DNA from: CAZWMK01 sp964635065
Lineage (GTDB): Bacteria > Pseudomonadota > Alphaproteobacteria > Sphingomonadales > Sphingomonadaceae
Direction of reading: 5' to 3'
Assembly: GCA_964635065.1 (NCBI GenBank)
Contig: CAZWMK010000067.1
Coordinates: 1-13,110 of the forward strand
Length of the DNA stretch: 13,110 bases
The position numbers were made by a program, and so were the translations under genes. Shown here in pieces: positions 1-6,727 of this stretch. Numbering within the stretch: the stretch's first letter is position 1; every line of letters begins with the position of its first letter. The notes beneath the pieces were generated by a model. The model was not told where the DNA came from. It saw only the letters and a list, made by a program, of their open reading frames with translations, and did not search any database.

Positions 1-1
1 T

Positions 2-1471
2 CCGATGCTGGAAGGCATCCTGAAGGAAACCTACGGCGTCATCATCTATCAGGAACAGGTGATGCAGATTGCGCAGATCCTGGCCGGTTATTCGCTGGGT
101 GAAGCCGATCTTCTGCGTCGCGCCATGGGAAAAAAGCAGAAGTCCGAAATGGACGCGCAAAAGGCGCGCTTCATCGAAGGTGCGACAGAAAAAGGCGTCG
201 AACCAGAGACTTCAAGCTATATCTTCGAGCTGGTCGAGAAGTTCGCGGGCTATGGTTTCAACAAGAGCCATGCGGCTGCCTATGCGCTGGTGGCCTATCA
301 GACAGCCTATGTGAAAGCGAAATATCCGGTCGAATTTTTCGCTGCCTCCATGGCTTACGACATTACGCAAACCGACAAGCTGTCCTTGTTCCGCGACGAC
401 ATGAAACGGCTGGGCGTGTCATGCCTTCCGCCTTGCCTGAATGCCAGCGAGGCCGATTTCAGTGTCGAGAATGGTGCAGTGCGCTATGCGCTTGCGGCCC
501 TGAAGGGGGTGGGCGAGAAGGCGATGGAATCGCTGGTCGAACTGCGCAAGGCGGGCGGTCCATTTATTTCCCTGTCCGACTTTGTCCGCCGGATCGACCC
601 GAAACTGCTCAATCGCCGCCAGATCGAAAGCCTGGCTTCGGCGGGCGCCTTTGATGCCATCGAACCCAATCGTGCGGCCGTTCACGACATGGCGGAAGCG
701 CTGCTGGCGACGGCATCGTCCCATGCGGAGCAGCGCGACAGCTTGCAAGGCGGCCTGTTCGGCGAGGCCGAATCCTTTGCGCCGTCGCTGCTGGTGCCCA
801 ACCGCGCGCCATGGCCTCTGGCCGAGGCGATGGCCCACGAAAAGGATAGCTTCGGCTTTTTCTTCGGCGCTCACCCGCTTGATGAATATACGCTGGTGAT
901 CGCGGCGCAGGGCGGTCGCAGCTATGCCGCACTATGCGACGCGGGTGGACCGGAAGAGGGTGGGCGCACGTCTGCTGTTATGGCTGGTTTCATTGATGAA
1001 ATCCGCTGGCGCACGCCACAAACCGGCAAGGGCGGACGCTATCTGCTGCTCACCCTGTCGGATGCCAGCGGCCAATATGGTGCAAGCTGTTTTGATGCCG
1101 ACGTTCAGGTGCAGGCTGAGGCACTGGCGGCGGATAATGCGGCGGTATTGCTGAATGTCGAACTGTTGTGGCGACCCGGTGAGGAAACGCCGCGCGTGAC
1201 AGTGCGCGGTATCAGCCGGCTGACCGATCTGGCACGCAAAGCCCGGATGCGTCTTTCGCTTCGCATCGCCGACGCCGGGGCGGTTGCCCAGTTGCGCGCG
1301 ACGCTGCCGGCCCCCGGCACGGGGCGTTCGGAAGTGATGGCGCGGATCGATCTGGGGCAGGGGCGCTGGGCATCCATGGCGATCGAGCGCAATGTCGAAC
1401 TCGACAGCAATGCCTGCACGGTCGTGTCGCGAATCGCCGGCGTGACGGAGGCGCGGCTCGAAGCCGTCTAG
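2..1471 (+). CDS. dnaE: DNA polymerase III subunit alpha (3' part, 5' end outside window)
   Basis: This is the C-terminal 489 residues of the replicative DNA polymerase, which synthesises DNA in the holoenzyme at the fork. The frame is already open at the window edge, so the gene begins upstream. The fragment opens in the C-terminal part of the polymerase core (PMLEGILKETYGV...YQEQVM, residues 1-22, and GFNKSHAAAYALVAYQ at about 86-101), which are strong DnaE1 signatures. A helix-hairpin-helix follows (ALKGVGEKAMESL, about 164-176). After that comes an OB-fold-like segment (AVMAGFIDEIRWRTPQTGKGGRY, split here as AVMAGFIDEIRW then RTPQTGKGGRY, about 325-350) and the C-terminal region usually involved in tau contact. 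It lacks features of error-prone DnaE2. It ends in TAG, whose first two bases and preceding C form a CTAG shared with the convergent gene's stop. No frameshift is seen in the visible part. Confidence 0.95.
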   Translation, partial: PMLEGILKETYGVIIYQEQVMQIAQILAGYSLGEADLLRRAMGKKQKSEMDAQKARFIEGATEKGVEPETSSYIFELVEKFAGYGFNKSHAAAYALVAYQTAYVKAKYPVEFFAASMAYDITQTDKLSLFRDDMKRLGVSCLPPCLNASEADFSVENGAVRYALAALKGVGEKAMESLVELRKAGGPFISLSDFVRRIDPKLLNRRQIESLASAGAFDAIEPNRAAVHDMAEALLATASSHAEQRDSLQGGLFGEAESFAPSLLVPNRAPWPLAEAMAHEKDSFGFFFGAHPLDEYTLVIAAQGGRSYAALCDAGGPEEGGRTSAVMAGFIDEIRWRTPQTGKGGRYLLLTLSDASGQYGASCFDADVQVQAEALAADNAAVLLNVELLWRPGEETPRVTVRGISRLTDLARKARMRLSLRIADAGAVAQLRATLPAPGTGRSEVMARIDLGQGRWASMAIERNVELDSNACTVVSRIAGVTEARLEAV

Positions 1472-3321
1472 GCCGGATCGGCCCAGCGGGCGACCCGTTC
1501 GGCCAGCATGGCAAGAGGCATCGGCCCGCCTTGAAGGACAATGTCGTGAAAGGCGCGCAAATCGAAGCGCCCCCCCATGCGGCGGCGGGCATCTTCGCGC
1601 ATTTCGGTAAGCCGGATCTGCCCGAGCTTGTAACCCAGCGCCTGTCCCGGCCAAGCCATATACCGTTCGATTTCGGCAATGACGCGGCTCTCGGGAATGC
1701 CTGTTGTCGCCTGAAGCCAGGCAATGGTCTGGGCGCGGCTCCAGCGTTTATGGTGCAGGCCGGTGTCGCATACCAGCCGCGCGGCACGGAACAGCGCATC
1801 TTGCAGCCGGCCAAGGTCGCCATAGGGGTCGTCGTTGTATAGACCGAGTTCGGCTGCCAGCTGCTCGGCATAAAGCGCCCAGCCTTCCTGCCAGGCATTG
1901 AATGAAGCCAGCTTGACGAGGAAAGGCAGGTCGGACTGATTCATGGTGGCCGTACCCTGCAAGTGATGGCCAGGCACGGCTTCGTGATAGGTCAGGGTCG
2001 GCAGGCGGAAACGCGATACTGCGGCCATGTCGCGCAGGTTGATCCAGAAAATGCCGGGGCGGCTGCCATCATGAGTCGGGCCATCATAAAAGCCGCCCGG
2101 TGCACTTGCCTCTGTCGTGCGCGGCACAGCCCGCACGACGATCGGATGGCGCGGCATGCTGCCGGGATTGAGGAACTGCGGTTGCAGTTCCTGGATCCGA
2201 ACGATCAACTGTTCGACATAATCGAAAAGTTCGCGCTGTCCTTCTGGCGTGGCGGCGAACTGGAAGCGAGGTTCCAGCGCCAGTGCCGCCATGCGCGTGC
2301 CAACGCTGCCGCTGTCATAACCCAGTGCGCGCAGGCGCTGGTCCATGTCGGCGGTGATGCGTGCGACTTCATCAAGGCCCAGCATGTGAACCTCGTCCGG
2401 GGTTGATACGGTATCGCCGAGAATGGCGACCTGCCGTGCGTAATAGGCATCGCCATCGGGCAGCGCCCAGACGCCATCGGCGGCACTGTTGAGGGCGGCA
2501 AGGCGGTTGCAGTTTTGCCGCAGGCGATCGAACGCCGGATAAAGCGTCTTGTCGATGGCGCGCGCGGCCTGTTTGCGCATATGGCGGCGCGTCTTTTCAT
2601 CGACTCCGGCTGCGGCCAGCTTTGTTTCGAGCGTGCCGACAAGCGGATGACGCTTTGGTCTGGGGTGCATGAAGGCATCGAGGCGGGCGCTGCTGCCGTG
2701 CATCAGGGCGGCAGGCGGGATGCAACCAAGGGCTGCATCATATTGCATTTTCTCGATCAACCCGTCGATGGCGCGTCCGCTGTCCGACAGCTTGGCGATG
2801 AATGCCTCGCCTTCGATCAGGTTCGTCACGCTTTGCTGCACCGTCATGTGGGTGAAGGCGTCGATATGCGGTCCTGAAATCTGATTGACGACATAGGGAA
2901 TGTGCCCCGAAAACCAGAAGGGCTGCACATGTCCGAAGGGATGGTGGCGTGCGGTCGAGAGGGCATTGTCGAATATGGTGCGTGTAACCGCGAGATGGCT
3001 CTGGGCACGCGCGTTGTCTGAGGGGCAGGCAATGTCGTCGAGTGACCGGCGCGCCTGCGCCAGGGCATCGCGCAACGCCTGTTCGCCGGCTGGACTGTGA
3101 TCGTTGAACCGGCGTTGCAGCCATTGACCGCCCCGAGCGGCGGGCATGCCGGTGTAAACCGCCAGTTCGGGCATCAGTGTCATCAGCTGATCCACAAGGC
3201 CGCCCAGCATCAGGCCAAGATCCGGATGGCAGGAAGACATGGCGCGGGCAGGGCGCTGCAAGGCGGCTGTTGCAGCAAGCGACAGCAGGAAAAGGCGCCG
3301 CGTTACGCTTCGTTGTGGCAG
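1468..3321 (-). CDS. DUF885-family, putative exported zinc metallopeptidase with Tat signal
   Basis: The protein belongs to the DUF885 family of M1/M32-like predicted zinc peptidases; the substrate is unknown. Numbered from the start chosen here (617 aa), it has a twin-arginine signal: VTRRLFLLSLA around residues 6-16 (RR at 8-9), a hydrophobic stretch, and an ARA cleavage site near residue 27. This implies folded export to the periplasm. The family zinc motif HEAVPGHH lies at about 446-453, and EGWALYAE at about 479-486 supplies the likely third ligand glutamate. The start is uncertain. The frame is open up to a TTG at 3375 that has no ribosome site. A strong GGGGAGG lies 6 nt before a CTG at 3321, and that start gives a normal short Tat n-region. 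The first ATG, at 3240, would delete the signal peptide. The stop overlaps dnaE's stop and the 5' side diverges from the hydratase-like gene. The family call is firm; the start is a judgement. Confidence 0.88.
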   Translation of the reverse strand: MPQRSVTRRLFLLSLAATAALQRPARAMSSCHPDLGLMLGGLVDQLMTLMPELAVYTGMPAARGGQWLQRRFNDHSPAGEQALRDALAQARRSLDDIACPSDNARAQSHLAVTRTIFDNALSTARHHPFGHVQPFWFSGHIPYVVNQISGPHIDAFTHMTVQQSVTNLIEGEAFIAKLSDSGRAIDGLIEKMQYDAALGCIPPAALMHGSSARLDAFMHPRPKRHPLVGTLETKLAAAGVDEKTRRHMRKQAARAIDKTLYPAFDRLRQNCNRLAALNSAADGVWALPDGDAYYARQVAILGDTVSTPDEVHMLGLDEVARITADMDQRLRALGYDSGSVGTRMAALALEPRFQFAATPEGQRELFDYVEQLIVRIQELQPQFLNPGSMPRHPIVVRAVPRTTEASAPGGFYDGPTHDGSRPGIFWINLRDMAAVSRFRLPTLTYHEAVPGHHLQGTATMNQSDLPFLVKLASFNAWQEGWALYAEQLAAELGLYNDDPYGDLGRLQDALFRAARLVCDTGLHHKRWSRAQTIAWLQATTGIPESRVIAEIERYMAWPGQALGYKLGQIRLTEMREDARRRMGGRFDLRAFHDIVLQGGPMPLAMLAERVARWADPA

Positions 3322-3327
3322 CCTGTG

Positions 3328-3334
3328 CCTCCCC
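3328..3334 (-). promoter_or_regulatory. Strong Shine-Dalgarno for the DUF885 gene, pointing to a CTG start
   Basis: Read on the minus strand this is GGGGAGG followed by a 6-nt spacer (CACAGG) and then CTG at 3321, in frame with the twin-arginine signal. No ATG, GTG or TTG lies at a suitable distance in that frame. It is the only good ribosome site seen between the TTG at 3375 and the signal peptide. Confidence 0.5.
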
Positions 3335-3401
3335 TTCGACTTGCGGTTCTGCCTGCTTTCATGACATGCCCGCAAGGGGTGCGCAAGAAACGGAGTATGC
3401 G

Positions 3402-4190
3402 ATGCCGACCGCCGCCGATCACCGCCTGCGTCTGGAAATCAACGGCCCTGTCGCGCGGCTTGTGCTCGATCGACCCGACCGGCGCAATGCCATGGATCAG
3501 GCGATGTGGCAGGCGATGCCGGATCTCGTGACTGCGGCAGAACGGGACGAGGCAGTGCGGGTCATTCTGCTGATGTCATCGACCGCCGGTGTCTTTTGTG
3601 CCGGAGCCGATATCGGGGAGTTGGCGGCGCATGCCCATGATTCCCTGTGGTGCGCTGCGAACCAGAGGGCGATCCGGGGCACGCAACTGGCACTGGCGCG
3701 CTGTGCGAAGCCCGTGATTGCTGTTGTTGATGGTGATGCGGTGGGCGGTGGTTGTGGCCTTGCGCTTGCCGCCGACATGAGACTGGCCAGCCGTCGGGCG
3801 CGATTTGGCATTACGCCAGCGAAGCTGGGGATCATCTATCCTTTGCACGACACGCGTCTTCTGGTCGACCTCGTCGGACCGGCGCAGGCCAAGCGACTGT
3901 TGTTCACAGCCCGACTGGTCGCTGCGGCAGAGGCGCATCGTATCGGTCTTGTTGATGATGTACTGGACGATTCCCAGACACTTGATGCCGCGGCACAGGA
4001 TTTGGCACGGCAGATCGCAGCCAATGCGCCATCAAGCGTGCAGGCGATGAAACAGGTTGTGCAGCGCATTGTCGAAGGTGCGCATGACGATGACGAGATC
4101 AGCACGGCGGCGTTCAATGCCGCCTTTTCCGGTGTCGATTTTGCCGAAGGCGTGGCAGCGTTTCTAGGCAAACGGACGCCGGAGTTTTAA
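3402..4190 (+). CDS. Enoyl-CoA hydratase/isomerase superfamily protein lacking both usual catalytic glutamates
   Basis: This is a 262-residue crotonase-fold protein, the normal length for the superfamily, which acts on acyl-CoA thioesters in the cytoplasm. The ATG at 3402 follows GGAG with a 6-nt spacer. The oxyanion-hole segments are present (FCAGADIGEL, residues 65-74; DAVGGGCG, 112-119). However, the first catalytic Glu of crotonase (normally GGGCE) is Gly119. The second (normally FGxPE) is replaced in FGITPAKLG at 135-143, where Pro139 aligns with it. The protein is therefore unlikely to be a classical hydratase. It could be an isomerase, decarboxylase, thioesterase or hydrolase using other residues; the segment YPLHDTR at 146-152 holds candidate acid/base groups. 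No fatty-acid oxidation gene adjoins it: ilvD follows after 67 nt, and the DUF885 gene diverges upstream. Fold assignment is firm, reaction unknown. Confidence 0.9.
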   Translation: MPTAADHRLRLEINGPVARLVLDRPDRRNAMDQAMWQAMPDLVTAAERDEAVRVILLMSSTAGVFCAGADIGELAAHAHDSLWCAANQRAIRGTQLALARCAKPVIAVVDGDAVGGGCGLALAADMRLASRRARFGITPAKLGIIYPLHDTRLLVDLVGPAQAKRLLFTARLVAAAEAHRIGLVDDVLDDSQTLDAAAQDLARQIAANAPSSVQAMKQVVQRIVEGAHDDDEISTAAFNAAFSGVDFAEGVAAFLGKRTPEF

Positions 4191-4257
4191 GGCGTGGCCT
4201 TGACGCGGGCGCAGCGGTTCGCCAACAGCCATGACAAGTTCAGGAAAGGATTGCGCC

Positions 4258-5982
4258 ATGTCGGGTCATGTGTTCGATAAGTCCAAGCTCCCCAGCCGCC
4301 ACGTCAGCGTTGGCCCCGAACGTGCGCCGCATCGCTCTTATTATTACGCGATGGGTCTGACCGAAGAAGAGATCGCGCGCCCCTTCGTCGCGGTCGCCTC
4401 CGCAGGCAACGATAGCGCGCCATGCAACACCACGCTCGACCATCAGGCCGATATCGCGCGCCTTGGCGTGCAGGATGGCGGCGGCATGCCGCGCCGGTTC
4501 AACACCATCACCGTCACTGACGGTATCGCCATGGGCCATCAGGGCATGAAGTCCTCGCTGGTCAGTCGCGAGGTCATTGCTGATTCGGTCGAGCTTTCTG
4601 TGCGCGGTCACTGTTATGACGCGCTCGTCGGCTTTGCTGGTTGCGACAAGTCGCTGCCGGGTATGATGATGGCGATGCTGCGTCTCAATGTGCCATCGAT
4701 TTTCGTCTATGGCGGCTCGATCCTGCCAGGCAGCTATCATGGCAAGGACGTGACCGTTGTCGATGTTTTCGAAGCGGTCGGCCAGCATGCTGCCGGTAAC
4801 TGCCCGTTGCACGATCTGACCGAACTGGAAAAAGTCGCATGTCCCGGCCATGGCGCCTGCGGCGGCCAGTTTACGGCAAACACCATGGCCTGCGTCGCCG
4901 AAGCCATCGGCCTTTCGCTGCCGAACAGCAACATGGCGCCTGCCCCCTATCGTTCGCGTGACGAAGTGGCACGTGCGGCGGGCCGGCAGGTAATGGAGCT
5001 TTTGCGCCTGAACCTGCGTCCGCGCGACATCTGCACCCGCGCCGCCTTTGAAAATGCCGCGCGTGTCGTCGCTGCCACAGGCGGTTCGACCAATGCTGCG
5101 CTGCACCTGCCGGCGATGGCAAGCGAAGCCGGGATTGATTTCGACCTGTTCGACGTTGCCGAAATCTTCAAGTCGACGCCCTACATCGCCGATCTTAAAC
5201 CCGGCGGCCGTTTTGTTGCACGCGACATGCACGAAGCGGGCGGAATCTACATGGCGATGAAGACCATGCTGGATGGCGGCTTCCTTGACGGCAACTGCAT
5301 GACCGTGACGGGCAAGACGCTGGGGGAAAACCTCGAGGAAATCACCTGGAACCCCGATCAGAAGGTGATCCGCGAAATTTCCAATCCCATCACGCCGACG
5401 GGCGGCGTTGTCGGTCTGCGCGGCACGCTGGCGCCTGATGGCGCGATCGTGAAGGTTGCGGGCATGCAGCGTCTGAAGTTCACCGGCCCGGCCCGCGTGT
5501 TCGATTGCGAGGAAGATGCGTTTGCCGCAGTCGAAGCACGTCAGATCGCCGAAGGTTCGGTCATCATCATCCGCTATGAAGGTCCGAAGGGTGGCCCCGG
5601 CATGCGCGAAATGCTGTCGACGACGGCCGCGCTTTACGGGCAGGGCATGGGCGAGAAGGTGGCGCTGATCACGGATGGCCGTTTTTCGGGCGGTACCCGC
5701 GGTTTCTGCATCGGCCATGTCGGTCCCGAAGCTGCCGAAGGCGGGCCGATCGCGCTGGTAGAGGATGGGGACATCATCCGCATTGACGCCGATGAAGGCA
5801 TCATCGACCTTGATGTTTCCGAAGACGTGCTGGCCGAGCGCCGCAAGTCATGGCGTCCGCGCGTCAACGATTATCAGTCCGGCGCGCTGTGGCGTTATGC
5901 CCAGAATGTCGGCCCGGCCTCGAAGGGCGCGTTGACGCATCCCGGTGCCAGGGCCGAACGCCACGTCTACGCGGACATCTGA
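4258..5982 (+). CDS. ilvD: Dihydroxy-acid dehydratase
   Basis: It dehydrates 2,3-dihydroxy-isovalerate and 2,3-dihydroxy-3-methylvalerate to the 2-oxo acids, the third common step of valine, isoleucine and leucine synthesis, in the cytoplasm. The 574-residue protein has the Fe-S ligands Cys56 (SAPCNTT), Cys129 (GCDKSLPGM) and Cys201 (GHGACGG). Lys131 is the residue carbamylated in the family, and Ser477 (GRFSGGTRG) is the proposed catalytic base. It lacks Edd-specific features, and the length and motifs fit IlvD rather than phosphogluconate dehydratase. An upstream in-frame ATG at 4231 exists, but AAAGGA (4245-4250) sits 7 nt before the ATG at 4258, which I take as the start. The VOC gene begins 4 nt after its stop, so the two are probably co-transcribed. 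Whether the cluster is [2Fe-2S] or [4Fe-4S] cannot be read with certainty. Confidence 0.96.
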   Translation: MSGHVFDKSKLPSRHVSVGPERAPHRSYYYAMGLTEEEIARPFVAVASAGNDSAPCNTTLDHQADIARLGVQDGGGMPRRFNTITVTDGIAMGHQGMKSSLVSREVIADSVELSVRGHCYDALVGFAGCDKSLPGMMMAMLRLNVPSIFVYGGSILPGSYHGKDVTVVDVFEAVGQHAAGNCPLHDLTELEKVACPGHGACGGQFTANTMACVAEAIGLSLPNSNMAPAPYRSRDEVARAAGRQVMELLRLNLRPRDICTRAAFENAARVVAATGGSTNAALHLPAMASEAGIDFDLFDVAEIFKSTPYIADLKPGGRFVARDMHEAGGIYMAMKTMLDGGFLDGNCMTVTGKTLGENLEEITWNPDQKVIREISNPITPTGGVVGLRGTLAPDGAIVKVAGMQRLKFTGPARVFDCEEDAFAAVEARQIAEGSVIIIRYEGPKGGPGMREMLSTTAALYGQGMGEKVALITDGRFSGGTRGFCIGHVGPEAAEGGPIALVEDGDIIRIDADEGIIDLDVSEDVLAERRKSWRPRVNDYQSGALWRYAQNVGPASKGALTHPGARAERHVYADI

Positions 5983-5986
5983 TGCG

Positions 5987-6421
5987 ATGAGCGTCGATCT
6001 CGGCCTGTCGCATGTTGCATTGCCAGTCGCCGATCTCGACGCCAGCATCGCTTTTTACGAAACCTATGCCGGGATGACCGTGGTGCATCGGCGCACCGAT
6101 GTGGAATATGGTCATCCCGGTCGTGTCGCCTGGCTATGTGACGGCACACGCCCCTTCATCATAGTGCTGATTGAACGCAGCGACGCCAGGGCGTCCTTGC
6201 GTCCCATTGCGCATCTGGGGGTTGGGGTGGCATCGCCCGCCGATGTCGATCAGGCTGCAGCTCGCGCTCTCGAGGCGGGTCTCGTTCTCAGCGGGCCACA
6301 TGATTATGGACCACCCGTCGGTTATTTCGTGATCATCAACGATCCCGACGGCAACGGCCTTGAACTGGCTTATGGTCAGGAGGTTGCGTTGATCGTGGAA
6401 GAAGAACTGCATCATTCATGA
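5987..6421 (+). CDS. VOC (glyoxalase/bleomycin-resistance) superfamily protein, glyoxalase I-like
   Basis: This 144-residue protein has two beta-alpha-beta-beta-beta modules typical of vicinal-oxygen-chelate metalloenzymes. The first module begins LSHVALPVADLDASIAFYE (residues 7-25), with His9 a probable metal ligand. The second begins with His76 (PIAHLGVGV) and ends with DPDGNGLELAYG (119-130), where Glu126 is the usual last ligand. These positions fit a metal-binding site, but substrate cannot be deduced; lactoylglutathione lyase itself is only one option. The ATG at 5987 is 4 nt past the ilvD stop, so translation is likely coupled to ilvD. The frame is also open upstream inside ilvD (from 5945), but that start would overlap needlessly. 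The 3' end of the gene forms one arm of a perfect hairpin. Confidence 0.9.
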   Translation: MSVDLGLSHVALPVADLDASIAFYETYAGMTVVHRRTDVEYGHPGRVAWLCDGTRPFIIVLIERSDARASLRPIAHLGVGVASPADVDQAAARALEAGLVLSGPHDYGPPVGYFVIINDPDGNGLELAYGQEVALIVEEELHHS

Positions 6422-6436
6422 ACATGATGCAGTTCT
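6403..6436. terminator. Perfect 13-bp inverted repeat between convergent genes (probable bidirectional terminator)
   Basis: Arms AGAACTGCATCAT (6403-6415) and ATGATGCAGTTCT (6424-6436) are perfect complements around an 8-nt loop. The left arm encodes the last residues of the VOC protein and the loop carries its stop. The minus-strand lipoprotein gene ends at 6443. There is no clear T-run on either side, so intrinsic termination would be weak. An mRNA 3'-end stabiliser is an alternative. Confidence 0.55.
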
Positions 6437-6442
6437 GAAAGC

Positions 6443-6694
6443 TCAGCGCCAGGGATTGCGGCTTGTGCCCTGCACGGGGGCCTCGGCCACGGGGGCAACC
6501 TCTGCGGGGGCAGGCTGGGACTGTGGTGGGCGTGGTCGGGCGACGATGGCTGACCAGAGGGGCTCGCCATATTCGTCGCGCGGCACTTCACCGCCGGTAC
6601 CGCGGTGCGTGTCACCAGTCCACAAAAGCGAAGGGGCGCAGCCGGACAGGATGCCCAGCAACACGGCAGGGATAAGGATACGAGCTGATTGCAT
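6443..6694 (-). CDS. Small predicted lipoprotein
   Basis: This is an 83-residue protein with a signal peptide (MQSARILIPAVLLGI) and a lipobox LSGC ending at Cys19, so it is predicted to be lipidated and membrane anchored, probably in the outer membrane. After the cysteine there is a short polar region (TGDTHRGTGGEVPRDEYGEP, about 26-45) and then a Pro/Ala-rich tail (about 55-75), which looks like an unstructured spacer. I do not recognise the family. It is convergent with the VOC gene and divergent from nnr, and shares a 33-nt gap with nnr that contains a 15-bp dyad. No strong ribosome site precedes the ATG. Confidence 0.75.
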   Translation of the reverse strand: MQSARILIPAVLLGILSGCAPSLLWTGDTHRGTGGEVPRDEYGEPLWSAIVARPRPPQSQPAPAEVAPVAEAPVQGTSRNPWR

Positions 6695-6703
6695 GACGGT
6701 TGC

Positions 6704-6718
6704 AAGCTGTTACAGCTT
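6704..6718. repeat. 15-bp dyad in the divergent lipoprotein/nnr gap
   Basis: AAGCTGTTACAGCTT is a perfect 6-bp inverted repeat around TTA. It sits between the divergent starts at 6694 and 6728, where an operator could affect both genes. It may equally be a chance palindrome. Confidence 0.3.
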
Positions 6719-6727
6719 CAACGCGTG

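Noticed and set aside
4240..5718. Long minus-strand open frame (492 codons) opposite ilvD
   Set aside because: Its composition is that of an antisense shadow of a GC-rich, codon-biased gene: it has no motif or hydrophobic core pattern, and ilvD on the other strand is unambiguous.
4258..5982. Phosphogluconate dehydratase (edd) as an alternative to ilvD
   Set aside because: Length (574 aa), the GCDKSLPGM and GHGACGG motifs and the C-terminal GRFSGGTRG fit dihydroxy-acid dehydratase better, and no eda, zwf or glk gene adjoins it.
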